The translations under genes were made by a program, and so were the position numbers. Below, one piece after another: positions 20,752-30,615 of a stretch of 64,000 bases of DNA. Numbering within the stretch: the stretch's first letter is position 1; each line of letters starts with the position of its first letter. Below the pieces are notes generated by a model, which made no database searches, was not told where the DNA came from, and saw nothing but the letters and a program-made list of their open reading frames with translations. The stretch is from positions 62,001 through 126,000 of the forward strand of contig JBBPTG010000019.1 in assembly GCA_038093975.1 (NCBI GenBank), given 5' to 3'. The DNA is from Chalciporus piperatus. Lineage: Eukaryota > Basidiomycota > Agaricomycetes > Boletales > Boletaceae.

Positions 20752-23018
20752 TCATCTTGACGAATCATGGCAGACAAAGTATCCTGGCCGATGACCCCCT
20801 ATAGATATGTTCAACACACCGAAGGTATCACATATCAAGCAGTTGCGAACCAAATCTAATGCATCATCATCCACTGGTGTCTTCGCCGCGCTTTCAACAA
20901 GTTCACCGGCGTCTTCCTCCTGACCCTCGGCAGCATCAGCTTCCCCCGATTGAGTAGCAGTAGCAGATGGAGGCGAGGTCTGATTGGACCCATTCGAGTT
21001 CGCTCGGATTGCCTTCACATTACTAAAGTCTCGACAAAGCGGTGCTTCATAAGCGGCGCACGCCTTTTCGTCCTCTGCCGGCGGAAGGTCGTCCAACGTT
21101 AGAGTAAATCGCCTCACAGCAGCGTCCGCAAGAGCCGCATGTAGCGAATACTGCTCCGCGAGCTTACGAAGAGTCTTGCCCTGGAACGAGTTAGTCGACA
21201 GGTTATCCAAGACGATGGTCTTACCTTGCTCCCATAGACCAGACATTTGATGGCCACTTCTTGCACGAGGGTTTTAATATCCTTCGCACTCATCCCCATC
21301 TTGTCTTTCGCATATTCGAGTAAATGAGCAATATGCTTCTCCACAAAAGGATTGATCATAATATTAACCCAGTCCTCCCTCGTCAGTGGCAACAGATTCA
21401 AGGCTTCTAATTTGCCATGGAATGATGCGATGGCTTCAGGGATGGTGGCAAATGCCCACGTGCCGTCAGATAGACACACGCTTAAAAGCAGAACAACTCG
21501 AACTGTGGGGTCGGCGCTTTGAAAATCGGCGTAGAGTTGACGCAAAACATTGATAGTGTAGATCGACGTGATCGAGCGGGATTTTACGAAAAGCTGAAAG
21601 AACCAAGTAAGAACCCCTGAATGTGTGTATCACGAACCCACTCTGTATCTCACCTTCATCAACTCGGTGACGACGGCACTAGAACAGCATGAGAAATTAA
21701 TCGGCCGGATACAACACTAACTTACCTGAGCTTGAAGAGCAGCTCGCCTGAACGGTCGAGGAACTTTAATGCTTGATAGGCAGACTCATTGCTCTTGGCC
21801 TCCATGCATATCTCGGCTGCCACGGTGCGACTCAAAAACATCCTGTGGAATTCGAAAATCAGCAAGATGTTGCTGCAGAGAGCAGGGAAAGCAACCTTGG
21901 ATCTAGGCGTTTTAGCTCCCGAACGTTGCGAACGATGTCGTCAGTTCGATCTCCGCTATTGAGCGCTTGCTTTTCAAACATCTTGCGGAAAACGAAATCA
22001 CGATACTGCGTCCGTGTGAGAAGTAACAAATAGCGTAAGGTTCTCTCATATACCTTTGGATCCATCCGAAATCCGTTGGCCTCAGCGTACGGCAACAGCC
22101 TGGGTTCAATAGCGAGTGCGATGGGCAGCTGTGCCATCAGAGGATCCTTGGTGGTGGTCAGATCAATGGAGCGGAAAACCAGACCAGACACTAACCTTCA
22201 TGCTAAAGGGGATGAACTGCATACAAGATCGCACAACAGCCAACCACGAGTCAAAAGCAAGCGCACCTTGTACTTGTCCAATATCTCTCGTACGTCTTCC
22301 CATTTTGTACTCTTTAAATCCTGAGGGAGCCTGCTCTCCTTGAGAAAAGAGTGAAAGATGTATCCGTCGTCCTCATTCTTGCCCTGCGGTACATGATCAA
22401 ACAGTGCAATAGTGACACCCAAAAAATGCAGGAACACGGGAAGCGGTATCGATCTAACCCATGGAGTCTTGATGAAGTGACTTGCGGATCGGAAGAAGTG
22501 ATGCATGGCAACCTGAATGAGGTAGCGAGATACGTAGGCACCAGTGGACACCAGGATCTAAGAACCGACGCATATAGTCAGCCGGAGTGCATGTGAGCGC
22601 AAGGGAGTGCACTGCGGAAACATACGTCGATGACTTGGTTGTTGAGAAGCTTTCCCCTGCCTAGTGCCCAAAACATGGCATCCATGTGACCATACCGATG
22701 AAGGAAATAGTTGGCGCGGACATAGGGATCCCTTGAGACATCGAGAAAGCGTTTTGAGGTGAGTGTGAGGGCAGTTGGATCGTGGAGTTCGTAGATAATG
22801 AGTTGGATGATTTCGTCTGGATGATTGCTGAGACGGATGGGTAAATATTCACACCGGGGAAAAACGCACCACATAGACGCTCCATAGGGCGAAGAAGACA
22901 GGGTCAGCACAGAGCACCAAGAAAAGCTGAGAGAAATCGGAAACAATGGAGACCGGAGAGGAGACTGAGGCGGACGAGCAGGCGAGTGTGCGTGGCGCTG
23001 GACTGAGACTGTGCGCAC
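20752..23018 (-). CDS. F-box-like protein with long alpha-helical C-terminus
   Basis: The recognisable start of the domain is NHPDEIIQLIIYELHDPTAL then TLTSKRFLDVSRDPYVRANY, a typical F-box (P-x-E-I..I...L.D...L..TSKRF). Exons then give YGHMDAMFWALGRGKLLN, MHHFFRSASHFIKTPWVRS, PLPVFLHFLGVTIALFDHV, PRLLPYAEANGFRMDPKVY, RQLYADFQSADPTVRVVLLL, WVNIMINPFVEKHIAHLLEY and LRKLAEQYSLHAALADAAV. A Glu/Ser-rich tail ends at TGA 20754-20752. F-box proteins bring substrates to SCF ubiquitin ligases. No known substrate domain (LRR, WD40) is visible. The 5' end is uncertain: 23018 is the first ATG of a long frame, but the true first exon may begin nearer 22890. Confidence 0.7.
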
Positions 23019-23311
23019 TTTGTTTGTGGTGGTGGTGGTCTGGTGTCAAGGTGTTGTGCAGGCCACTCGAAGGTACAAGCATCGGACTTCTAAATTTGAC
23101 TACTTTGCCCCCATCCTGCCGGACCCCGCAGACTCGGGGGCCACGACTCTGTTTCCATTTGACAAGTTGACACTCGAAGCGGAGGAAGAACGGTGTGCAA
23201 CTTGCCTGTGCAAGTGGTCGAAGCTGATGCAAGAGCTGATCTATATCTCACCGATGATAAGTTATAGAATAGGGATAGACACATCACAATGCCGGCATAA
23301 CCCGAATCCGC

Positions 23312-24501
23312 TCAGAATCTCCTCTTATAGTAACTCCTCCACACATGCCAAGCCAATTTCCAATCCCGGATCCGCAATCTGGGATCATACACATTGAAGT
23401 TCACCACTTCAAGTCGTTGCAGTATCGACTCAACCGGAATCTAGAAACCTTTCAGAACACGTTCCATCCTTGCAAGAATGGAAAAAAAAAAAAACATACA
23501 GCAGCAGCAAACACGGGCATCGCCTCCTGCGGAACCTTTCCCCCTGTCTCCTCGAACATGCTACGCGCGGTGAGCAGGTTGTCGTTGGCAATCGTCGCGA
23601 ATTCGAACACTGCATCTTCAAGCGCCTTGGAACTTTCACCTTTGGTAAATACTTCGTTTTGATTAACACCGTGTCTTGCGGTAATCTCAGCGGGAATAAC
23701 CATCACCCCCTTGGATGCATGGAATGGAAACGCGCGGAGGAACGTAGTAAATGATTGCGCCACACCAAGATGTGACGCCGCGTGCGACAACGTCGAAGAC
23801 GGCAGGTTCAGCAACGAGAGCAAGAGATACAAGAACGTTGACGTCGTGGACTCAGCATGCGCGGTCAGCGATTCCACCGTCAGATGAGATTGAGAATGCA
23901 ACTCTTGTTCCTGGACGAAATCAATTCTCCGAAAATAGAGTCAAGTCTGCCGCACAAACCGACCCTGGCTTCAATGATCCGCTGAAAATGGTACTGTTGC
24001 AATCGACTTTTTTGAGTAGCTTCATAGAGGCCGAGCGCAATAGGATGCCGTGGCGGTTTATTCTGCAAGAAGGTCGAGGATAATCAAATATGCCAGACAC
24101 GGTACTTACAGCATATATGTCTTTAATAGCGTCTCTCCAAAACAAAAGTCGGGCTTGTCCCAATGTCGTTTGCGAGACAGCTTCCTTTACCGTGGAAAGC
24201 TCAATCTTGGGTTGCCAACCATCAGAAGCCTGAGTGGAGCCAAGTCGACAGTGATACCACGTACATAGAAAGCCCTCAGTGCATAGTATGCATCTTGGTA
24301 CCGCCGAGGGTAAAATTGTGAGGTCAGGTATCCTTCATAGTCATGTTTCCGAACGAGATCTTTGCAATACTCTGTTGGATTCGATGTCCCTGCGGTGGAA
24401 CGCGCATTCGATGTTGCAGAAAAGTCGCGAACGCCTCTGGAGGGCCACCGAGGGCCAGGTATTCGAGCAGCAAGCCCGCTGCTGTTCCTAACAGCAAACA
24501 T
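23312..24501 (-). CDS. NDUFAF6: Complex I assembly factor NDUFAF6-like (squalene/phytoene synthase fold)
   Basis: The start is at 24501 (MFAVRNSSGLAARIPGPRW), a mitochondrial presequence. Next come TEYCKDLVRKHDYEGYLTS, YPRRYQDAYYALRAFYVEL, TTLGQARLLFWRDAIKDIY, LTVESLTAHAESTTSTFLY, LGVAQSFTTFLRAFPFHASK and VMVIPAEITARHGV. The last exon gives ILQRLEVVNFNVYDP and WKLAWHVWRSYYKRRF, with the stop at 23314-23312. The fold is that of squalene/phytoene synthases, but the mitochondrial subgroup works in assembly of the ND1 module of respiratory complex I and is not known as a prenyl synthase. The ending WKLxWxxWRxYYK is typical of this subgroup. It faces SDHAF1 head to head with 141 nt between start codons. 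Confidence 0.88.
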
Positions 24502-24642
24502 AGTGGACCGGTCAAAGTCTATGAATTCCTAATTGGGCGCTTTAGCCGGGGGTGCCGGGGGTTAAGATGGACACCGGAGACCTCCTTACCCATCCTGTTC
24601 GATGTCAAGTCACTTGTAAGTAAACCTTGATCAAACCACGGA
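24502..24642. promoter_or_regulatory. Bidirectional promoter between NDUFAF6 and SDHAF1
   Basis: Only 141 nt separate the two start codons. ATTGG at 24532-24536 is a CCAAT box on the minus strand, the target of the HAP complex that controls respiratory genes in fungi. Its use here is inference. Confidence 0.55.
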
Positions 24643-25009
24643 ATGTCTACCAGGAAATCCGGACTTCAAAAGGACGTCCTCGCGCTATACAGACGGCAAG
24701 CAACGTCGTTTTCTTGCCGCTACCAAGGCTCATAACTCACACAGCGCACTTCGGATGGTACGAATGAAGCCCCCATCTGCCCAACCCAAGTTCTCGCTCT
24801 TCGTTCGCTATACATTCCACACTCAGGCGTCCTCAGTATCCCCTCGTAACGTCGCCGCAATCGAACACCTCATTAGACGCGGGAAACGACAGATAGAGAT
24901 GTACGAAAGCCCCTCTGTCAAGGACTGCCAGATCTCGCGGGCGATGCTGGATTGGGAAGATGCTCGCAGGTCGAGTGGACTCGGACATGACGAAGTTCAT
25001 ACCAGCTAG
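24643..25009 (+). CDS. SDHAF1: Succinate dehydrogenase assembly factor 1 (LYR-motif protein)
   Basis: Exon 1 (24643-24695) reads MSTRKSGLQKDVLALYRR, containing the LYR motif. A 49-nt intron (24696-24744) with a GC donor (GCAAGC) joins it to ALRMVRMKPPSAQPKFSLF in exon 2 (24745-25009). The family core follows: YTFHTQASSVSPRNVAAIEH and LIRRGKRQIEMYESPSVKDC. Spliced length is 318 nt, 105 residues, normal for the family. The protein helps insert or protect the iron-sulphur subunit SdhB of complex II in the mitochondrial matrix. A GT donor 11 nt further down would add residues between YRR and ALR and breaks the family spacing, so I prefer the GC donor. Confidence 0.92.
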
Positions 25010-25113
25010 TATTCAAGTTCATCTGCCCGTCGTCTGATAGCATCATCAAAACTGTATTATTTAAACAAGGCTGTGGGATATCTAATATGATTGCACGCGA
25101 CAGTGGAGGAGGT

Positions 25114-25864
25114 TTAGGCATCAGTGGGGGTGGGAGTTGATGAGGACGCCAATGCTGCTGCTGCCTTTCGTCGCGCCGCCGTTCGTGCTCTACGGGTCAT
25201 AGGTGGTTTTGGAGGTTCCGGCACTTTCAGAATCTCTTCCTGCGGCATGGCGCCCTCCGTGAATAGCTTCTCGTAATGCAGCCGTCGCTCGTTGAAGACA
25301 AACTTCATGCGCGCCATCGACTTCCGACACTGAAAAATTCCCATACGCAAGGTATGAGTGGACACGGAAAGAAAGTAGGTAAGCGTCAACAGACCATTTT
25401 GTCCATGGTCGGAGCAACGAGTGCCTCCGGATTCTGAATACCAAGTCTCCGTGCCTCCTCTCTTTGGCTTGCAAGCAGGTTACGCTCTCGCAAGAGAACA
25501 TACCACAACGTATGTAAATCCTTGAAGCTCTTCCGCCTGAGCTCGGCAGCGGTCCAAGGACGTCCTACCAGAAACCCAAAAACAATGAGCTGGAAGGCAT
25601 AGTGAATACGCGTCCGACACCCTACTTGCCTGACTCGGTGAGAGAATCTCTACCCTCTATCGTCTCGTACTTTGCCACACCATCAACTTCTTTTTTGCGG
25701 AAGAATGCCCAAAGACCATGATTAGGGTCAACTTGGACGCCCAAATGTGGTCGTTTCCGGGATGTCGTGACCGAGCTTGATGAAGCTTGAGTCGAGGCCC
25801 ACCGTAGCTGATGAACGGCGCGTAGTGCACGCGAGGAACGTGCTGATTGAAGTACACAGGACAT
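25114..25864 (-). CDS. MRPL47: Mitochondrial large-subunit ribosomal protein uL29m
   Basis: The start is at 25864 ([20 protein letters not shown]), a mitochondrial presequence, followed by [20 protein letters not shown]. The L29 core is on the next exon: [40 protein letters not shown]. The last exon gives [18 protein letters not shown] and a Pro/Ala-rich tail ending at 25114. Motifs GLWxFFR, GRxWxAxELRxKSFxDLHxLW and ERN.L.T match uL29m (yeast Mrpl4, human MRPL47) throughout. It sits at the exit of the mitoribosomal peptide tunnel. Confidence 0.95.
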
Positions 25865-25988
25865 GGTATGAAAGGTCCAGCTTGATGCGTCGATGGGTTT
25901 TCACTCCTTGGCACAGCCACTACAGACGACTATATATTTCCTTTTTGGTACAGTAAGGTGTAAAGTGTACAGCAGAGAATCGTGACAA

Positions 25989-27638
25989 TCATTGTACAGG
26001 CGGCATGGGTCCATCCACATCTCTTTTCCACATCTGGCTATCACAACTGGCGCTAAACCTAGTGAAGGATGATGATCCATCAGTTAGTCCATCGACTCCG
26101 TCCCCATCTCGACCCTTTGTTTTCGCTTCCACAACCAAGAACTGATCTTGAACGCGTAAATATGGATTTGCGAGCGCGTCGATCGTGCCCTCTAGGGAAG
26201 CGTTGAACAATTCTGGGTTCTTCAACGGATCCAGGAGAAGCCGGACGGGATTCAGAAAATCCGCTCCGAGATTGTTACTCATGCGCAGTCTCACCACGAC
26301 GACCAGCATCATGACTGAGACGACGATGTTCGCAATCAGGACGTTGATGCCATAGCGGAAAGTGATGCTGTTATTGTCATATGAGACAGGAACGAATGGC
26401 ATGTTGACCCCTGTGGACGACCCCATCGCAGAGCTGTACGCTCCCATGGCCATGCCCAGGGCCGTACTCCAAGAGATTAGCGCTCCATCCATGCCATGGG
26501 GATCGACCAGACCGGAAAGTTCTTCGCTGTTCTGCTTGACTGCAAAGTCCGTCAACGACGACACGCCGCAGACGGACTGAAGGTCGGTGCTACAGAGCAA
26601 GGTAGTAATGTCTTTTGCCCATTGGTTGCTCGGCGTCGTATGCGGCCACCACGTTCCATTTGGCACAAATTCAGTGTAATTGCCGGTGGGGGAGAGTGTG
26701 CCGCCTAGCGTGATCGCAGTCGCATTGAACCGGTACAGAGAAGGGGAAGTCGGGCCAAGGGTGACAATGGATAGTGTCTGGGTATCACCGTTGTCATACC
26801 AGAGCTCCGTAGGACCGTAACTGCTCGGTAGGCATGTGATATTTTGGGCAGTGGGTGGGACCGAGGAAAGTTGTTCCGCGGAAAGAGCGAAACTATCAAG
26901 GGCAGTGGTCGTCGAAAAGAGTTCGCTGTTATTGGAGTAAGAAAGGGGAGGGTAGTAGATGATTCCAGATGGACCTCCTGATGTGATATTAATGCTGGGC
27001 ATCTTGATGAGCCCAACCGGGCCCTGCACTCCCAAACACAGGGATCCCACGACAACGGCCAATTGTTGGGATGCAGGGACAACCCACGTCGAATTTGGAG
27101 CATCAGAGATCAGCGCGTCGAGCGGGCCAGAGGGCACTTGAATGTCTGATAACGTAGATGTGGACGCCTGCCCCCACGAGTCATCCACGGTCAGCCCTGT
27201 TGCCAATGCCAGGGCCCAAACAGCGAGCAAGGCGAGTAACAGGAAATCACCACCATCCCTCAACAAGTAGCTGGCAAGGTTCCCGACGGAAGGGCTATTG
27301 TATGCAGCGGCTTTCCGGCTGCGTATGCCTCCTCGTGCTAGTTTGAAGAGAACGTAGTGCTTGCCAGCCACCATTATGACGGCGGACGTGACGGGTGTTG
27401 AAAGGGCAGATATTCCTCGTTGGAGGATCGAGATGACGGTGAATGGGATGTGTTCATACAGGTCTGCTTGGGATATGAGGGCGACGAGTGCAATAGACGC
27501 CGTGATTAAGAGGAAGGAGCAAAGCAGGACGAGGAGATCTGCAGCATCGGATAGCCATCGTGACTGTCTCGCTTCGTGAAATTGCGATGGGGTCCACTTC
27601 TGCCCTAACAGCGATTTCTCAAACTCGCCTCTTTTCAT
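25989..27638 (-). CDS. Large fungal membrane protein with glycosylated ectodomain, unknown function
   Basis: A single uninterrupted frame of 549 residues starts at 27638 (MKRGEFEKSLLGQKWTPSQF), which is unusual among its intron-rich neighbours. Hydrophobic helices lie near residues 33-55, 68-90 and 130-150. A large region of about 240 residues follows with many N-x-S/T sites (NSTW, NITS, NNSE, NITC, NATA, NYTE, NGTW, NNSIT) and several cysteines, then a strong helix (NVLIANIVVSVMMLVVVVRL) and a cytoplasmic tail. The layout suggests a surface or secretory-pathway membrane protein. I recognise no family name. An upstream exon (MYDVVRHLWQSIALHRAT...) at 27901-27725 can be joined in frame by a GC-AG intron (27724-27666), which would extend the N-terminus. 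A degraded relative lies at 18876-19190. Confidence 0.75.
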   Translation of the reverse strand: MKRGEFEKSLLGQKWTPSQFHEARQSRWLSDAADLLVLLCSFLLITASIALVALISQADLYEHIPFTVISILQRGISALSTPVTSAVIMVAGKHYVLFKLARGGIRSRKAAAYNSPSVGNLASYLLRDGGDFLLLALLAVWALALATGLTVDDSWGQASTSTLSDIQVPSGPLDALISDAPNSTWVVPASQQLAVVVGSLCLGVQGPVGLIKMPSINITSGGPSGIIYYPPLSYSNNSELFSTTTALDSFALSAEQLSSVPPTAQNITCLPSSYGPTELWYDNGDTQTLSIVTLGPTSPSLYRFNATAITLGGTLSPTGNYTEFVPNGTWWPHTTPSNQWAKDITTLLCSTDLQSVCGVSSLTDFAVKQNSEELSGLVDPHGMDGALISWSTALGMAMGAYSSAMGSSTGVNMPFVPVSYDNNSITFRYGINVLIANIVVSVMMLVVVVRLRMSNNLGADFLNPVRLLLDPLKNPELFNASLEGTIDALANPYLRVQDQFLVVEAKTKGRDGDGVDGLTDGSSSFTRFSASCDSQMWKRDVDGPMPPVQ

Positions 27639-28444
27639 GGCAGTATGGAGTAGCCTAGGAGGAAGCTGTTACAATAGAGCCCCAAGTCAGTATTTGCGAA
27701 GGACTTGGGGTGAATAGTACTCGCCTCGTCCACGTCTTGGATACGATCACTATTCGCACCGCGAACGTTGATGTCGCTGGCAAGGGAAATGCGGGAGTTT
27801 AAAGTGTCAAGAATCGCGTGTGGAGGAAGCTTTATTGTCGACGTAGCTGTAGCGCGGTGCAAGGCGATGCTTTGCCACAAGTGCCGAACAACATCATACA
27901 TTCAGTTTGGCAGTGCATTTGTCTCGGTCCCATCCAAAGGCGCAAGAGGCTCGCACGTACAATGAGCCCCTGACGTGCCTTGATGAACGTTATGTCGACC
28001 CACTCGTGATGCCAAGCGACGCGATACGGCAAGAGCCGATGTTTCAGTTGTACGTCTTCGGAGGTCTTCGGCCACGCATGTCTCCCGGTTTACTGTCTCT
28101 TAATTCCTTGCACGCATAGATTAACGAGAAAAGGTACCCTTCCAGCGCCGGGAAACGGATGGTCTCAGGTCTACCTTGATCCGATTCAATACTGCGACAA
28201 CAAGGCTGCGAGCTCTTGGAAGGCTTCCTTGAAGTTGAGAAGACGGACTAGATGGATAGTTAGACGGACACAGCACCGCGCGTAGGACAAGCCTTTAACA
28301 TCCGCAACGTTTTGATCTTGACTCTATCAAATTGATAGCATGGGTTCCAATGGGTGTTGTCGAAACTTATGATGTCATTCGATGTCAGAAAGAATTATAG
28401 TAAGGCGAACGACATTAAACGACTGGACAGTTGGATATAGTGAT
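27639..28444. other. Region between membrane-protein gene and uS12m
   Basis: The first 260 nt may hold an upstream exon of the membrane protein (27901-27725, in frame through a GC-AG intron). Further out, minus-strand text near 27960-28030 (YRVAWHHEWVDITFIKARQ) could be another exon. From about 28120 to 28440 nothing coding is seen. Confidence 0.4.
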
Positions 28445-29027
28445 CTATTTCTTCGGTTTCTGGGCTAAAATCATCATAAGCAATGCAAAACTGGATACAA
28501 GAAATGGGAACACGCACCTCCATATTTACTTCTCCCACATACACGACCGACAACACCACCAAAGTCTAATGCACCACGGACGACCTTGTATCTGCGCATA
28601 CGGCGCTCAGCCACGTAATTTGTTAGCATGTGCTGGCGACGTACCTGACACCGGGCAAATCTTGTGTACGACCACCACGGACGATGACTACAGAGTGTTC
28701 CTGCAAGTTGTGTCCTTCTCCCTGGATGTACGCCATGATCGAGTTCCCATTGGTCAGCTTGACACGAGCGATCTTTCGTTTGGCCGAGTTGGGTTTCCTG
28801 GGTTTGCCGATGAATATTTGTGTACAGACGCCCTTTTTCTGAGGACATGTATCAAGGAGCGGAGACTTTGGTGGTTTGATTTTCTGAGGTTTCTTTTTAC
28901 GCATTGCCTGGTTGAGTGTCATGGAGAGGAATGGCGACGCGCTGAATGCCCTCGATTGGGAGGACAACGGCGAGACGAGAGAACATGTTCTCTGTATTCG
29001 AGATACACTCCGAAGCAAAGAAAACAT
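28445..29027 (-). CDS. MRPS12: Mitochondrial small-subunit ribosomal protein uS12m
   Basis: The start is at 29027 ([17 protein letters not shown]), a presequence, followed by the S12 core: [72 protein letters not shown] and [10 protein letters not shown]. Two short introns lead to [16 protein letters not shown] and the ending QKPKK, with the stop at 28447-28445. KPNSAxRK and the decoding-centre loop (GHNLQEHS) are intact. Normal length is about 150 residues. The protein monitors codon-anticodon pairing in mitoribosomes. The start lies 139 nt from NSE2 in divergent orientation. Confidence 0.96.
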
Positions 29028-29166
29028 CCTGGTCGTGTCTTAGAGTTAAGGTGCTAGTACAAGTAATAATAGAGACTTGGTAGCGATTAGGTAAACCTCG
29101 CGTAGATGCCTGCCCTAGACTCCCCTATAGACGCGACGCGCGCCATTGACCTTGTCCTCAACAGCG
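29028..29166. promoter_or_regulatory. Bidirectional promoter between uS12m and NSE2
   Basis: The gap between start codons is 139 nt. Two adjacent ACGCG sites at 29131-29140 match the MCB element bound by the MBF cell-cycle factor, which fits NSE2 as an S-phase DNA-repair gene. Binding is inference. Confidence 0.5.
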
Positions 29167-30477
29167 ATGCCAACCGCGGGCCCATCCCGTCGACGCGCCC
29201 GTAGGGCACCGTCAGATGATCACATCGAAGAAGACACAAATCCAACCCAAAGACGCGCAGACGACGTCGACAACGACGAGGACTCGGATGTTGACATGCG
29301 GCCGGCGCGCAAGTCGGTAAAAAAGGAAAAGAAACCAAAGATCACCCGCGACGACGAAGCTCATGCAGCCGGTCCGTCGAACGCTGATGATAATGACGAC
29401 GACGACAGGATAGACATTGAAAACTTCCATGACCAGCCCTTGGACAAGAAGGAGGGCGCAAAGTTGCATGGGATAGCACAGGACTGGGAGATGATCCGGA
29501 AGCAAATTCACCAGAGCTCTTTCCGTCTTGTAAAGGACGTTGCGATGTCACTCGCAGAAGTCCTAGAGATCGGCCAGGCCGGAGAGGTCGGTCATCTCCG
29601 GCATTGTCATCATGCCAATTAACGGTCTTCCTGTTGCAACAGCCACTGGATGAAGTTGATGCTCTCATGAAAGAATTGCTCGATGTTGACCAAGAGATGC
29701 GCTCTCATGAAGAAACTCTGAGCAACCTTCACCAGTCTCTCATGCGTGGAGAAGTCGTCGTGAGCATCCGTGTCTTTGCTCTCCCTCTTTATTGCTTCAT
29801 GGTCTCTGTTCCAGGAAAATGTCCTCGAGACATACGAAACTGAAGTGAAGCGGCGGACTGACGAATATGGACAGAAAACCACGCGCCAGAGATACGCGAC
29901 TACCGAGACATACATTGAGTTCAAGCAGGCCATATATGTACGTCCACTGTCCAAGGTTTGGCGGTAATAATCTTACGTTGTCCTTAGGAAGTGCAAAATC
30001 CGGGTGAAGCAATTCCACCCATCAACGATCTCGTCCCAAGAGGTCTGTGATTCACAGTCGTACGTGGTGACAGTTCCTGACGTATTTCACAGAGAATGGT
30101 GATGGCAGTGATGCCGAAGACGAGCTCGAGATTGGTGGTGTCACTCAGGACTACAAATGTCCAATCACGCTCACAGTGTTGGAGAATCCAATGACCTCGT
30201 AAGTGACACCCAGTCACCACGCCGATGACTTTCTGAATACCATTACACAAACAGCACCGTTTGCGGACACTCTTATTCTGGAGCAGCTATTCAAGAGTTC
30301 TTGAGGAAGTCTGGACCAAACGGGAAACCTTGTCCTGCATCTGGCTGTAACAAACGGATCACGATGGAGGGTCTCAAAGCTAACAAGGAGCTCGAGAAGA
30401 GAGTGAAGATGGCTGCAAGAAGACAGCGAAGACGGGAAGAGGAAAGCGATGATGATGTTGACGAAGTAATAGAGTAG
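29167..30477 (+). CDS. NSE2: SUMO E3 ligase NSE2/MMS21 of the SMC5-SMC6 complex
   Basis: I start at ATG 29167 (MPTAGPSRRRARRAPSDD). A charged N-terminal region (DDVDNDEDSDVDMRPA) is followed by helices: DWEMIRKQIHQSSFRLVKDV, PLDEVDALMKELLDVDQEM and ENVLETYETEVKRRTDEY. The C-terminal SP-RING is formed over two exons: YKCPITLTVLENPMTS, TVCGHSYSGAAIQEFL, then KPCPASGCNKRI. Its ligands (C...C-H...C...C) are intact. The stop is TAG 30475-30477. The protein attaches SUMO to SMC5/6 and partners during recombination repair. The SP-RING plus upstream coiled helices fit NSE2 rather than the longer PIAS/Siz ligases. Confidence 0.93.
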
Positions 30478-30615
30478 ATCCTGTTATTGTTATCTGATTA
30501 CCGTATACCGTCGTACCAGTGTAATGTTCTTGCTCGTATTTCCATACAACTATCCAAATGCCCACCGAATACTAATAGTCCCAAGAGCAGAATGTGTCCC
30601 CTTCCTTCAGTTCGG

